A DNA stretch of 64,000 nucleotides from Phytoseiulus persimilis (lineage: Eukaryota > Arthropoda > Arachnida > Mesostigmata > Phytoseiidae), in the NCBI GenBank assembly GCA_037576195.1, contig CM075101.1, positions 6,448,001 through 6,512,000 of the forward strand, read 5' to 3'. Both the position numbers and the translations under genes were made by a program. Below are positions 25,336 to 37,633 of the stretch, in pieces (within the stretch, counting starts at the first letter, position 1; each line of letters begins with the position of its first letter). The notes under the pieces are model-generated. The model saw only the letters and a list, made by a program, of their open reading frames with translations. It did no database searches and had not been told where the DNA came from.

Positions 25336-25976
25336 TATGCGGTCGCTGCAAAACCCTATGGGCGGCGCTGACGGCTATCGATCGTTCCGTGGGAGCATTT
25401 GAGAACTCAGCTGTCGCTGTGATTCGAATTTTCACTTTTTCCCTCTGTGGGACCGAACGAACACGCCCGACATGTTCCTCGAGAAATCGGCATCGATCCA
25501 CCGAAAACAGATCTGGGAGTAGCCGATGTGTCGGTGTCGGCATACGCAAAAAGTCTGCCGAGCCTGAGGTCTCACTGGATACTTCCACTTGGTGGATCAG
25601 CGATTCACTCCGATACACACAGCTCCATCTATTCATCAATTATTCGTCTCCACCTCGAAAGGCCATCGGATGTCGAGCCGATTCGCGCTATCCATCTTGC
25701 TCAAGACGAAAATGAGGAGTCCCAACTCCGTGCGAGCAGACTTAGCCGCGGCTAAGACCGAAGACGAATCCTATCAGACCCCTCTCCCTCACCCATCCCG
25801 AGTGGGTCTTCGTTTAGGTTTAATTGCAATTTTAATTCGCCTAGCCTTATTCCTATTCCCCTCGCTTCACTCTGCTCTCCTTTTTTCTACTCTCGTTTCC
25901 CTCGTCGTACCCTTTCGAATCTTCTGAAGGCGATTTCACTCGAGCGAGATGAGATCCTCCGTCTGCCCTGAGACTC

Positions 25977-26177
25977 TTGGTCGTAGGAAAGTCTCCGACA
26001 GACTCCTCAAACATTTCTGATGAGCTGAGGAGGCTTCTCGAGTTCCGTTTCGACGAGAAATTCCGCACAAAGCTCCTCAAGAAGCTCCCTCCGTCGGGGG
26101 TAGGGAAGTACTTCCTCGCTCCAGTGCGCCAACTCCGAGATCAGTTGGAGGCGGTGACGGCGATCATAAGAGAGTGA
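25977..26177 (+). CDS. 66-codon helical open frame, possible exon
   Basis: Reads SDELRRLLEFRFDEKFRTK, LLKKLPPSGVGKYFLAPVR, QLRDQLEAVTAIIRE then TGA. Heptad-like Leu spacing and alternating charges suggest helices. A 74-codon antisense frame overlaps (26007-26231). A TATA-like ATATAAAACGG lies 280 bases downstream at about 26454 without a matching initiator. Function unknown. Confidence 0.2.
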   Translation: MVVGKSPTDSSNISDELRRLLEFRFDEKFRTKLLKKLPPSGVGKYFLAPVRQLRDQLEAVTAIIRE

Positions 26178-26199
26178 GCTGAAAAGAGCTCCGGTCAGT

Positions 26200-29100
26200 C
26201 GATCGGTCGGTGGTCGGAGGCGAATCTTCATCAGGAAGATGAAAAAAGGGCTAAAATTCCTGAAAGCTCATTCCAATTCCCAGGCTTCAAACGTCCCCCG
26301 TATTGAAGAGGGTTCGACTCGAATTACGAGCCGGAGGTGAATTGTTTTATCGTCGACATCTAATTAATTTTGTCTTTTAAGAGCCCAGCTTTTTCTCTCG
26401 CCTGTTCTGCTTCCACTTTTTTCGCCGGACGTATGTGAAGGAAAAAACTCATATAAAACGGCACGGGAGATTCGCTCCGCCAGGAGAGCGTGGTCGACTC
26501 CTGTTCCCTCTCTAGAACTTTCAGTTCGAGCAAATAATTATCCAGCTTGGACTCTGACCCTCGATCGTGGCGTTCTCGCGGGACTCATACACGGTGAAGT
26601 ATTTGGAGAAGCAATCGAGCTCTCCATCATAAAGCGTCACCTCATTCCTTAAAACGACTCGACACGGAATGCTGGCGTTTCGATTCGTGCGGAACTTTCA
26701 TCCTGAGCGAACGAGCAGGATCTTCATTCAAAGCAGGGTGGGAGATAGTTCACGCACTTCTTGATTTGTGTATAATAAAGCCGCAGCAGCACCAAAACGA
26801 GCCCGAGTTTATGTGAGCTCATTGCTGTCGCTGAGTCTCGTGGCGTGATTCCGTCGAGGTCCATCAAGGCAGTGGGAGCTTCGATAGAGGAGGGAAATGA
26901 GTCGGAGCCTTTGGAGGTCGAGGATTTCACTGTCGGCTGGAAGACATCCCTCTTCTCTCGATCCCGTTCCCCGGTGAATGGACAGAGGTCGTGAGCGCAC
27001 CTCCGTATCACGGTTCCAGTGAACGTTATCTCGCGATCGCAGCCGCGGTCGCCCGTGATCGTAGCGGATCGGTTGGTGATCGGATCTGCAGAGGAAAGAG
27101 AGACTACGACTTGACTAATCTCGTAATTGTGAAGTGCGCGCTAAACATCTCTTGTTCTGTATGCATGCCTGCTTGAACTCTCGTTGACGCAGAATCCTGA
27201 GTGGGCTAGAAGTTGGATCGGAATACCGATCAGAGAGATCGGTGGACTGTGCTCAGTTCACATTCAAAAAGAGTCCTCCTGACCGGTACGCTGTCCAACT
27301 CGCGCTATTCCTCGTTTTTGCTCCTCTCGTTACTTAGTCCAACACTCCGGTGCAAGAGAGTTTTGTCGCGATGGATTAATTAGAGCAAAATAACGAGACA
27401 CGCTCGTCATCCGCGACGACGACCGTGGCGGCCGCCGGTCTCGTCCTACTCGTTCGGAATGACAGTGGTTGTTGCGGGAGCGTATCCCGGTATTCTACTC
27501 GATCGAATGGGATGATTCGATTCAGAAATTCAATTTCCGACGACCCGTCGAAGCCAGAGACCAGTTCGCGCGATGTACAGGAGACTGCCATATAGAGTAC
27601 ACTGCTACGCTACTCTGTACCTGTAGGGTCTGACTGACACAAATATGAACGTGGTGCGCTATGGACTCGGAAGCCTACTCGAACGGATGAATAGATTCGA
27701 CCAGGTGGATAGTTTGTCCGATCATGGATTGATCACAAGTGTGCGCCGGTTCATCCGTGCGTTTGTCTGTGATCGCCAGGCTGCTCAGGTCCGAACTCTC
27801 GACCGAGATTTTCTCCGCGCGACAATGATCATTACAAAATGTCACGATCCCCAATCTCGGCTCTCCGATCGGATCAGCGGCGAGCGAGTTCCGGTGTGAC
27901 CACGAATCTAGGGAGAGGACTCGAACGGGAGGTAGGCAAATCCCGTGATTGTCTCCTCAGCAATTGAGATTCGTCATTTTCGAGCATTATGCCAAGACCG
28001 CTTGTTTGCAGAATGTCCGAGCGGGTTTTTGGGTCCACAAAATTCCCTCCTCCAACTCGTGCTCCTCCTCTCGCTAGCCTGCGCGTTTATTTTTAAAATC
28101 TAAATGCCAATAGAAGGGAAGGCTTGTTGGTCGGCTCGAGGCGAGTGCTTCGTTTTTGTTCGGCCGCGTGGCCAGTCGCTTAGTATAGACGACATCGAGG
28201 GTCTGTTGCTCGTTCGCTCGTTCACTCTGAGAAAGGGGTGGAGGGGGTGCTGGCCTGAGACTGTGTGAGGCTCGAGCTCGCATGACAATGTTTTGGCTGG
28301 AGTACCGTTAGGAGCTAGGGAGGCTGCCGGTCGACCAGCCGGACCGGGCACTGAGGCGCCACGCGAGTGATTTTTGTAAAAACCCTTGCTGCCAACCTAC
28401 CTCAGTCGGCTAGGTAGCCAGGTTGTCAGGTAGCCGCGCTCTGTGCAAGCTCCAGCTGCAGTCTTTGTCTACATCGAGGCTTTTCACTGAGTTTGTGAAT
28501 GGCGCGAGTGAATTGGCCAAGAGAGAAAAAAAACTTCTCAACAATGTACAATGAAACCAGCAAGAAGCCGCATTCGAGATACAGCTATCTAACCCGAGAG
28601 TTTTTGCGTTCCGTCGGCGAGAAGTGGTCTCGGCAAGTCATCCATGCTAAGAAAAAATGAGAAACGAATTGTAGACGAAATCCATGGGGAGGAAATGCCC
28701 GGAAGACCCCAAGGCTCAGAGTGGAGCATGTGGGCTGTGTTTCGTAAAGCTAGCGTTTTGCCCTCGACGGTGGGAGCTTCGAAGTTTGCTGTACTGAGAA
28801 ACATTCGAGTGTTCCGGCAACATCCGTTGTCCTAGGTGATCCCGATGAAAAACTCTGATGTCATGGACGACAACACGGAGGAGTTTATTGGACACAAACC
28901 GCTCGCTCTTGTCGGACCACAGAATGCTGGAACAACTTCGCGGCTTCGGAGGGCGTTCCACGATGTTAATATCTGGTTACAGAAAGCCAGAGCCATGTTT
29001 CGGCCGGGTGGATCTTTCCTTCGGGAAATCTGGCAGCGAAAACGACGGAAACGAGAGCTCTTGAAGGTGACCTCCGAACGAAGCACAACCATAACGCCGC

Positions 29101-32100
29101 TTCTCGGGATTCTCGATTCCAGAGTATCAATGGTTTGGCGAATAGATGTGAGCAGTAGCGATGGAGCAGAATGTCTCTTCGTCACAGCGCACTTTTCCCC
29201 GCTCCGGAATTCCAGGGAGCCGCTTTTTTCTCACGCTCGCTGAAACTTCGGGGGGTTCGCGTGCGGCTACGCAGGAAAACTCCCGAGCAGAATTCGCTTC
29301 GATGAAAAATGGAGGGAAATCTTGAAACTTCTCCCGTCATTGCCCGCGCTGCTGACTTGTCTTGAGTTGAACCGTGTGCCACGATTAAAAACTAATCAAG
29401 TCGCGATCGCCAGAAAGACGACTGTGGACAAGACGAGACAGGATTTCGTGTGTTTCCGTCGTCCAGGCGATCAAACAAGAAAGGAACCAACCGAGCGGGC
29501 GAGAAAAGACTCGCATCTGCATAAAACATGCGAGATTCGTGTTCAGAGACGGCAAAGAAGAATCCGGTTCCGTCGTGGGCGTCTCCAAAGCTATGGCGAT
29601 CAATTGTGCTCTGTAGTCCCTCGGATTCCGCACAACGATATTTTTGTGCACGATCAAATCCCGCTTTTCCGTCGGTTTTCTCTGGAACCAAAGCCGATTC
29701 GCAAAAACTCTGACCCTACGTGCGAAGCTTCCAGGATCAGCGAGCTTGAGCCTGCTCCTGGACTAGACCTGTTTGTACAGAACGGTGTCCAATTGAGTGT
29801 GATATTGGCTGGCACAAAAATAAACCAAGAATTCTCACCCCGAGTTCCCGGTCTCTCTTTGGGGCCGAGGATTCCCCCCTAAAATCCGCTGTTTCTCTCT
29901 CAACCTTGCTCGAAATTGGCCTCAAAGCCAGACCGGTATTTTGGGGTGAGCTCGGCTGGTCGGCAGCTCGCTCGCATTTGGGGACACAAAAATCGAGCGA
30001 ATTCCTCCACATTCAGAGAGCGAAACAAGCAACCAGGCAGACAGGCAGGGGAAGAGCTGCCCCACTATAAGCCGACAACAGGTTGAAGTCGATCAAAAAT
30101 GTGCTTTTCGGAAACAAAAGCCGACATGCTTGCGGTGATGCTGTTGTTTTTTTCTCCTTCCCCGTTTTTCTGTTGTTGGTCATTGGATGTGGCCATGTCC
30201 CGCGGCAGTTTAGCAGCGGCTGAACAACTAGGGAGTTATTGCTCATCTGGTGCATGTGTTTCTCTGTGCGGTCATTAAATGTAGAGGCGAACTTCCCAAC
30301 AATGCAATGTCTCCGCTCCAAAACATAGCGGACCAGATGCTCATCGAACAATTCATTTGTACAAGCACGATCTCCGGCTTTAACGCAATCGCTTCTCTGT
30401 CGTGGCAAAGGGAATGCGAAACGGGAATCGATTTTTTTGTGTCCTGTTGTGTGGTACAAGCTCAGAATGTGCGCTCAGCGACCGGACATGCGCTGCCGTT
30501 CATCGCTCACATGTCCGACGCGTGCCTCTCGCGTGCTGAATTCACCGCCATTCGAACGGATTCGCATGAATTCGGATGTTATCCCGCGAACCCGAACGCT
30601 TGTCCGTCGAATTTGAGTGAATTCTCGGAAACTCGGGGAGTTGCGCGACGTTTCCCACTTGGGATGCTCGGGCGTTTTTTTTTTTAATGTAGAAATGTCA
30701 AGCGCATTCAGCTCCCGATCGGATTCCCGAATTCTGTCGCGTCTCCGACTCGGGTTGATTCTCGCAAGAGTTTTCGCTGCAGAATACAGACAAGAGTTTG
30801 ACGTTTGACGGTCGGACCGTAGACGTTCAAGGCGGATTTCCATTGCAAATTCGAAAATTCTCAGTTGTTCTAGTCTCTGTCCGTCTCGCCAGGCTCGTGA
30901 CAAGCTCTCTCCTCGGGCGCTATGAAAACGTGCATGTGCAATTTTCGGAGAATATCCTCCCGCCGACCAAGGCAGCATTAATTCCGTACATCGTTCGTTT
31001 CATTTGTAGCACTGTGACCGAAAGCATACACATGTGGAGCCCAGCCCAAAGAGTATCGACCGTTCCGGCTTCTGCGGAAAGTCTCTCACCTTGGTATCGG
31101 AGACTTTGATTGCAGCTCTCTTCTCGATATGATCGCGAAAATGTCCCATGAAGACGGAGTTAGCAGCGACTTCACGATTGATTCATTTGCGCAGAACAGG
31201 AGAAGTGAAAACTAAGGACGTGGACAGAATTCCGTTCAGAACGACGGAACGCGAATTTCTGTGAAAGCGATTAGTGGCGCGTGTGAGTCCCATACACAGA
31301 AGAAATCGGATCCAGGAGCGGATCTCAGTCGGAAAGGCGCAGGGGACGGGTCGGGAAAAATGAGAATTTTCCAATGTATCTTCGCGCCATCGAAATCAAA
31401 ATAGTAGTGGGCGGACTGCGAAAACCAGCGCCAGGTGTTTCAGATCTCCGGTGGCGGTGCCAAGTCAAACGCCTGCCTGACTCGAAAGTCGTAGAGTCGT
31501 CTTCGTTTTGTTTCGATTTTTTTGGACGCCTGTCCGTTTTAACTGTGTATCTTTTGTGTGCCCGTTCGGAGCAGCTATCAAAAGCCGGCGAAGACGAGCG
31601 AGGAGAGAAAAAGGAGAAATTCATCGCCGGAGCGTCGACTCGGTCGGCCGCTCGTCCGCGCAAGAGACAATTTGTGACTGACCTCTGCCCCGTCACTCGA
31701 CGCCCACACGATATTTCATCGAAGTCCACCAACAACACTGGGCAACGGGAAGCCATGATCGCTTCGATTCCGAGCTATTCGCCAAGAACCAACAGCGCTG
31801 ATGAACGAACGACGTGAATGACAGCCATGATTATTGGATCCATGTAAAGTTCACAATCGAAGCGCCGGCTCCTTTCGTCGGGAGGTATATCACCTGGTTT
31901 CGATGTTGCTCGACGAAGTGAGCGACCGCTTGCCCGGCGGTTGGCGATGAGTTCGAACGGTCGTTTGACGATGCTATCATGCGCGATCCATCTCTTCAAA
32001 TTCTCTTCTCTGCATCTTGTTCCGATGGCGGTATCGGGCCGCTACACTAATCGTGTCGCCGAATCAGAAATGGGTTGCTTGCGCACCAGGCCACCGAGCA

Positions 32101-35100
32101 TCTTGTCAGGTGTCCACGTGTGTTTTGATGATTTTTTCACAGCAAATGAATGATGAGACCCTGTCTCCGGTGATTCCGAGCAACGCAGCGATCATATTCT
32201 CGGGAGATTCGCGAAAGAGAGCTCCCGGAGTATGTATTCGATGTTCCATGCTCGTACCATTTTTGCCAGTCTTGCTGCCCACAATGCTGCGTTTGGTCCC
32301 CCGCTGCATTTTGCCTCAATGCCCCGGATCGTCGGAAACTTCTAAACAGGTATCTTTGTTCGCGAAACGAAGACGTCACATATGACGTGAGTACAGAATG
32401 CGAGTCAGAAGTAATCACGGGCGGATGCAAAAGCAGAACCGCGCGTAGTCCACACCAGATCCACCGGTACTGCAGGAATCCGGCTCCGCGAACGCGATGT
32501 CATCCTTCCCGAGCCACAGGGCAGGGCCGCGCGGTGCGGGCCCTGGGGCGTAGGGGCCATCCCAGCCGGTCAGCAGCCGAGCGATTCGAATCAAAGGGTC
32601 ACAACAGACGGAAAAATGAGAGAAGAGACGACAGGCGAGTGAAATACACGGAACAACAGGACCGAACTTTCACGATCCGGGATCGCAATTAAATTGAACA
32701 GGTTTTCTCATGAAAGTCGCGGAAGAAATTGCGATTCCGTTGGGAAGGTTCGCTCTGATTTCTTCAAAGTGTGGGTGAGCGGGAGGAAGAGAGGACGTCA
32801 CCGGGAATTCCATCGCGGTAGATTTCAAGATGGTGGAGCGTGGATGGATTTTTCAGCGGTGACTCACGGCTCAAGATCCACTCCGAGGAGCTCCGCGATA
32901 CATTCGAGATGAGCCTCCTCCCTCACACGTTGCTCCCTAGCGAGCAGGAAGGATAATCAGTCGATTTGTTGGAATCGCCGAAATCGCCAGCAAATGTCAA
33001 CTCGAATTTTGCGTGGCGAAGTGCCTCGTTGAGTGTGGACACGAAGGGAACGGATCGAATCGAGAATTTCTCCGTGAGATACCCACCGCGCACGTCTTGT
33101 TCGATGTCACTCTCTTCGTAGACAGAACAGTGGCTTCGTCCTCCGGTCGGTCAGTTGACTCCTCTATACGGTGGCGACTGGCTGCATCATTTGGAACGAG
33201 AACCGCTCCGACGACGAGCTAGCTAAACTTGTTTCAGATTTTTGGCGATTTTTTTCTTGGTCGATATTTCGACTTTAATGTGTCGGCGCGGTCGCCCCGG
33301 GCCACCAGTTGCTGCAAGCGATTCCGTTAACAGACGTCGCGTCGCCAGCGTACGCTCACAACGCCTGCCGCACGGCCGTCCCGTCGTCGGTCGGGTAGGG
33401 ACCGTACCACCGACGATGGCTGGTCTTCTATGATTTTTCGGACGTCGTCGACAGCACTCGATCGGCCGTGGCCGAGGAAAGCTTGTCTGCGACGGAATCC
33501 AGCGACCACCAAGCCTTGCGATGGCCGTTCGAATTTGAAATGAAAGAGAAAGAAACGAGCGAGAACCCTGCGGCATTTTTTCGAACTTCGTCAATGCTGC
33601 CGAGTCGAATCAGTTGGACCCTGATCCAGCCCAGACACTTGTTTCTCATTGTAGAGGAAAATTGCTGACATGAGTCAAGTGAGCGACTTGCCCTTTCGGA
33701 TCGAACATCCAATAACAGGCACCGTGAGCTTTCCCGGTGGTGAAATTCACGGGTGCGACACAGGGTTTGGGTTGATTCTATTCGGACCGTCGTGTCTTCT
33801 ATCCAATTGTTTCGATTCGGAACTCGAGGAAAAAGAGAGAAAAACCAGGAGGAGCTCGTCTCCTTCACTCGCTTGGTGCTCGTTCTCAGGACGACATGTA
33901 CGATCCGAAAACATTTTCCGAATGATAAAAAGCAACGAATGAACGGGTTGGAGACGCGGCCCGGATGGCCTGAACGAGCGGTCAGAATGTTGTGATCGCT
34001 ATACACGCCCAGATAGCAATGATCAACAAACGTTTCGTGTTTTTTTTGCCTCATGCGCGACCAAACCTGACGTGGAGGAATTTCCATGAATGAACGAGTA
34101 CTTGTCGATTATTCTTATTGTAAAACTACAATCAATGGAACACGCGCAGCGGCGTTGCATCCTCTCTTTCATCTGCCGACGCAGACCATTCAATCAAATT
34201 GCCTTTGTTTTTATTTATCAGTTCGTTTGGGTGCGAGCCTCGATGAGCCATGACTCTTCCGACCAGTCGATATGAGAGTTTGTCAATCAGCTCACAAGGT
34301 TATCTGCAGCATGTAGGGTTGTATCTCGGTCGATCCGGGGAGTATATTTGCGGTACCTCACCAGTGAGAGGAGCTCGCAGAGGACTTTCACGATTTCCGA
34401 ACCAATTCAGAGCGATCGATGAGAATATTTGACCAGAGACCTCCTCTCGCGAGCTGTTGAGTTCTCGATCTTCATCGATTTGGGAAAGGGACGTGATCTG
34501 GATGTTTTGATTACCAATTTGAGAGAAACACCCTTCTTGGTGAGCTCGTTAACTAACCGTCGAGCGGTCTGGAAGATTTTTCCCGCACCGTTTAGAAACC
34601 CGGCTGATTGGGGACAAGCCTTCCGATAATCTTCATTTGGAGCCATCCACTTGATTGAATCCCCGGCTGATCAACCGACCGAGCCGTCGATGAACTAAAC
34701 AACGAAGTCGATAATGATGATGCGCCCGAGTCGATATGGTCATATCAGTAGCCGTAAATTCAGTTCAGGCCAATTCCGTGTATAGGGGCATATCATGATA
34801 TCCCAGGCTGTCCTGGAACAATATTTCCCCGCGGCGACCGAAAGGCATCCATGGAAAACTCCGAACAAACGAGCCCTGCTCGGTTTCAAATAATTGCGAT
34901 GATGATGCTCCAACTCGGGCAGATCTTACTCCACTACCTAATAAGAATACATTGAGCTCCAAGCTCCTCATACGAAACTGACACTGGAGTGAGGCAACCC
35001 CAGCCTGTACGAGATCTCATTTTTGCGCTTTCGGAATCTCAGATGTCTGCGATGCGAAGAAAGTTTTCCTATTGATCAGATCGAGCGGCTGTGATGACAT

Positions 35101-35370
35101 CACTTGGTCGAAGTGGTCAACGCGAGGCTCTGTCTCCTCCCTGTCTCTCATCGGCCCTGGTCTCTCTTCGCTGTTAGCTCATGCCGGAGTGAGTAGGCTT
35201 TCGAACAACGAATCACGAAATGCTCTCGAGACTCGACTGTAGGTGACCAGTAGGGCAGCCTAGTGAAACTGAGCGACTCCTGGCGTCTGACCGCTCACAG
35301 AGGGTTGATCGATGGCTCGTTCCGTCGATCGAGTCCTTTGATCAGCCACGTCGCAGGATGAGAATCGAGA
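26200..35370. other. No supported gene; intergenic-like
   Basis: About 9 kb with only short or Arg/Ser-rich frames. The longest (33428-34087 -, 219 codons; 29322-29882 +, 186 codons; 30475-30978 -, 167 codons) have composition like random translation and overlapping antisense frames. No RNA gene or mobile element recognised. Confidence 0.4.
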
Positions 35371-35374
35371 AAAA

Positions 35375-36217
35375 ATGCTTTCCCCCTGTATCTCTCGAGT
35401 TTTCATTCGATTCTCGGCAGTTTTTGTTCGCAATAGAGGGCCGCTCGGTCGGTCGGGCCAGCGCGCTGTCGGGCGATGGATTGCGAAGAAATTAAGAGAA
35501 GAATTCGGGCGAATGAAGACTCTCGAGCGAAAAAGAGAAGAACGGCTTGCGTCTGTCCGGCCGTCCCAACTGTATGGTTTGGCTGCTCCTCCGACGAGCT
35601 CTCCGGCTGCTTACTCGTTCGTTCCTTCTCTCGCTCACACGGCTGAAGAAGCCGGGAATTCTTTAGCTTTAATTTCTCCGTTTCGTCGCTCCGAATTAAT
35701 CTCGATTGAAAACTCCAGTCCACCACCCGACGACGCCGAGATCTCTCGCTCGCTCGCTGACCAGCCAGTTTGCAGCAGACCGGTCCGGCTGAAAGCTCAA
35801 GAAGCGAATTCACACATCCGCACTACTGCCGCCGCCGGGTGTACAGTAACAGCTCTGAATTCGATTCGCTTTCTCTCGAGCAGTAGAAGAAAATCTCCCG
35901 AAACAAAGACCGATCCCACTCCGCGAAACCCGAGATCAAGCTTCTGCTCCATAGTGACCAAAGTGAAGACGTCGGCATCCCGCGGAGTCCGTTCCGCCGA
36001 CATGAGTACCCTGCCCCCACAGGAATTTCCGAGAGCCAGGAGCTGGACTTTTTCGGTGCGGGGATTTTCGCTTCGGAAAGACGAAATAAGGGCGCTGAGA
36101 ATTCGGGGGCAGTCAGCGGAAGCGACTGATTCTCACCACGGAAATCGAACCTGCTGTAGAGAGGAGTTCTCGAGAATTTCGTCCGCCTCGGTCACTGTCT
36201 ATCGGGTTCGATCTTGA
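35375..36217 (+). CDS. Longest open frame in the window (280 codons), product unknown
   Basis: ATG at 35375 to a stop at 36215. The length is well beyond the other frames and would be rare by chance. The product is basic and Ser/Arg-rich with no signal peptide, membrane segment or known domain; residues around 35-60 are charged (KKLREEFGRMKTLERKREER), the middle is Ser/Pro/Ala-rich. A 136-codon antisense frame overlaps the first half, so the whole stretch is poor in stops on both strands. It may be a real exon, a GC-rich leader or regulatory region, or chance. The Arg/Ser-rich composition argues against a folded protein. Confidence 0.25.
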   Translation: MLSPCISRVFIRFSAVFVRNRGPLGRSGQRAVGRWIAKKLREEFGRMKTLERKREERLASVRPSQLYGLAAPPTSSPAAYSFVPSLAHTAEEAGNSLALISPFRRSELISIENSSPPPDDAEISRSLADQPVCSRPVRLKAQEANSHIRTTAAAGCTVTALNSIRFLSSSRRKSPETKTDPTPRNPRSSFCSIVTKVKTSASRGVRSADMSTLPPQEFPRARSWTFSVRGFSLRKDEIRALRIRGQSAEATDSHHGNRTCCREEFSRISSASVTVYRVRS

Positions 36218-36289
36218 GCTGGCGAGGCTATGAATCATCGCACGGCGAGAGAAGCCCGAGCAGGAGGCGATTTTGGTGATTTTTTGTCA

Positions 36290-36340
36290 ATTCATGCATC
36301 CGTCCTTCAATCCATCCTCCTGTCCATCGTTCCATCCAGT
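36290..36340. repeat. Degenerate CCATC/TCCATC repeat
   Basis: Imperfect repeats of TCCATC and related words (catccgtcc, aatccatcctcctgtccatcg, ttccatcc) over about 50 bases. Confidence 0.6.
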
Positions 36341-36703
36341 CAAGCTGCTTGGATTGGCTCTCAGCCAGCTAGGCAGGCAGAGAAACACTCCGAATGAAGT
36401 TTCCCCGAGTCCCTTCTTGGTCCCCGCCGCCGCCGTCCCTCGTTCGCGTGTTTTCTCTACCCAACTCCTCTCCGCGGCGGCCCTCATCTGCTCCCTGCGA
36501 CTTCGCGAGCGTTTCTAGCCCAGAGGCACCACCCTTTTTTCTTATCCTATGTATAATTGCTGAGTTGGTCCGGCTGCAGTAGAACCTAGGGGGATTCCGG
36601 CAGGGAGATTCGGCGAGAGCGTTCTGAAGAGAACAAGCGAGAAGCAGAGTCTACGGCGCGGCATAGCAAGAATTGTTGGCCATTCGTGTAGTAGTCATAC
36701 TCC

Positions 36704-36724
36704 TCGTCGTCGTCGTCGTCGTCG
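36704..36724. repeat. TCG trinucleotide microsatellite
   Basis: Seven perfect TCG units, followed by a GT-rich GGTGGTGGTAGTGGC tract. Confidence 0.9.
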
Positions 36725-37108
36725 ACAGAGTAGAAGTGGTGGTGGTAGTGGCAGCCGCCGCTCCGAGAGGGAGAGCGGTGCCGGTTGGAAATGAAGCTGA
36801 CGAGACTAAGTGCAAAAAGCGCGCTCGTGTGTAGGTTTTGTATTTGTTTGCGAGAATTGCATCCCGGCAAAAGGGTGAAAGGCGCCGCCGCTTCTTACGA
36901 TGACCCACCCAGTCAGGCTGCCAGCCAACAAACGAACGAGGCTGACTCAGTACTCCTCTGTAGACTTATCGCCTGGCCACGCATAATGCCCACCGAAGCG
37001 ACTCAGCTGCCTTCTCGTCTCCATTTTCCCGAAGTGGGCTTCCCTCGAACCGGGATAGACCTCGTTTCGGGTGAATGCGGCTTATAGAGGAAGTTCCCGA
37101 GAGGTCTC

Positions 37109-37408
37109 ATGGCGTCTCCTCACTGCACGGAGCAACTTGAGATCTCTGAAATCATTCTCGGGGAATCTCTAGAGCTTTTCGAAGTTCCTTGCAATGTCTC
37201 CGAGAGCTGCCGATGTGTTCGCTTGATAACACCTTTCGTCTGGCCGTTCTTCACCGAAGAAGCCGTGATGGAGGCGCAAAGTGCAACGAAGGCTTGCGAG
37301 AGCAGTTGTCGCACGCTGTTTGGATTCGCACCTGAGGGCACGCGGGGTAAAATGAGGTTTTGCCCCTTTTCCATCAAGGTACAGCGATCCTCTCCTCCAC
37401 CCTGTTAA
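37109..37408 (+). CDS. 99-codon open frame with an equally good antisense frame
   Basis: The + frame (MASPHCTEQLEISEIILGES ... TPFVWPFFTEEAVMEA) is Glu/Cys-rich with few Arg. The - strand frame 37120-37377 (85 codons, KGQNLILPRVPSGANPNSVR then QLLSQAFVALCASITASSV) is also protein-like and even. Only one is likely to be real. Neither has a recognised domain, and no splice site or promoter decides between them. Confidence 0.22.
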   Translation: MASPHCTEQLEISEIILGESLELFEVPCNVSESCRCVRLITPFVWPFFTEEAVMEAQSATKACESSCRTLFGFAPEGTRGKMRFCPFSIKVQRSSPPPC

Positions 37409-37587
37409 AACTCAAGATATCGCTGCGCTCGAGCTTTTTGTCGCGTTCGACTTCGAGACGGAACGGACGACATGGGAGTTTTGAGCGCGCATCGCTTGCT
37501 TTGAACGAAATGCCACAGGCGCTCAGCCCAAATCCATCCCAAACTCTCTTCCCTCCGCTGGTGCATGTTCTCGGCGGGCGATCCTGG

Positions 37588-37633
37588 TGTTGTTGTTGTT
37601 GCTGCTGCTGCTTCGATCATCATCATCGTCGTC
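37588..37633. repeat. Compound TGT-TGC-ATC trinucleotide repeat
   Basis: Four TGT, four TGC and four ATC units in a row with a short break, then CGTCGTC. It would encode Leu/Ser or Gln/Asp runs if translated; the surrounding frames look random, so a coding role is not supported. Confidence 0.85.

Noticed and set aside
26300-26325. tRNA B-box-like word ggttcgactcg
   Set aside because: No acceptor stem or A-box upstream.
26454-26490. TATA-like ATATAAAACGG
   Set aside because: No TCAGT-type initiator 28-33 bases downstream and no convincing exon behind it.
33428-34087. 219-codon minus-strand frame
   Set aside because: Arg/Ser-rich throughout, with overlapping + strand frames of similar quality; reads like random translation.
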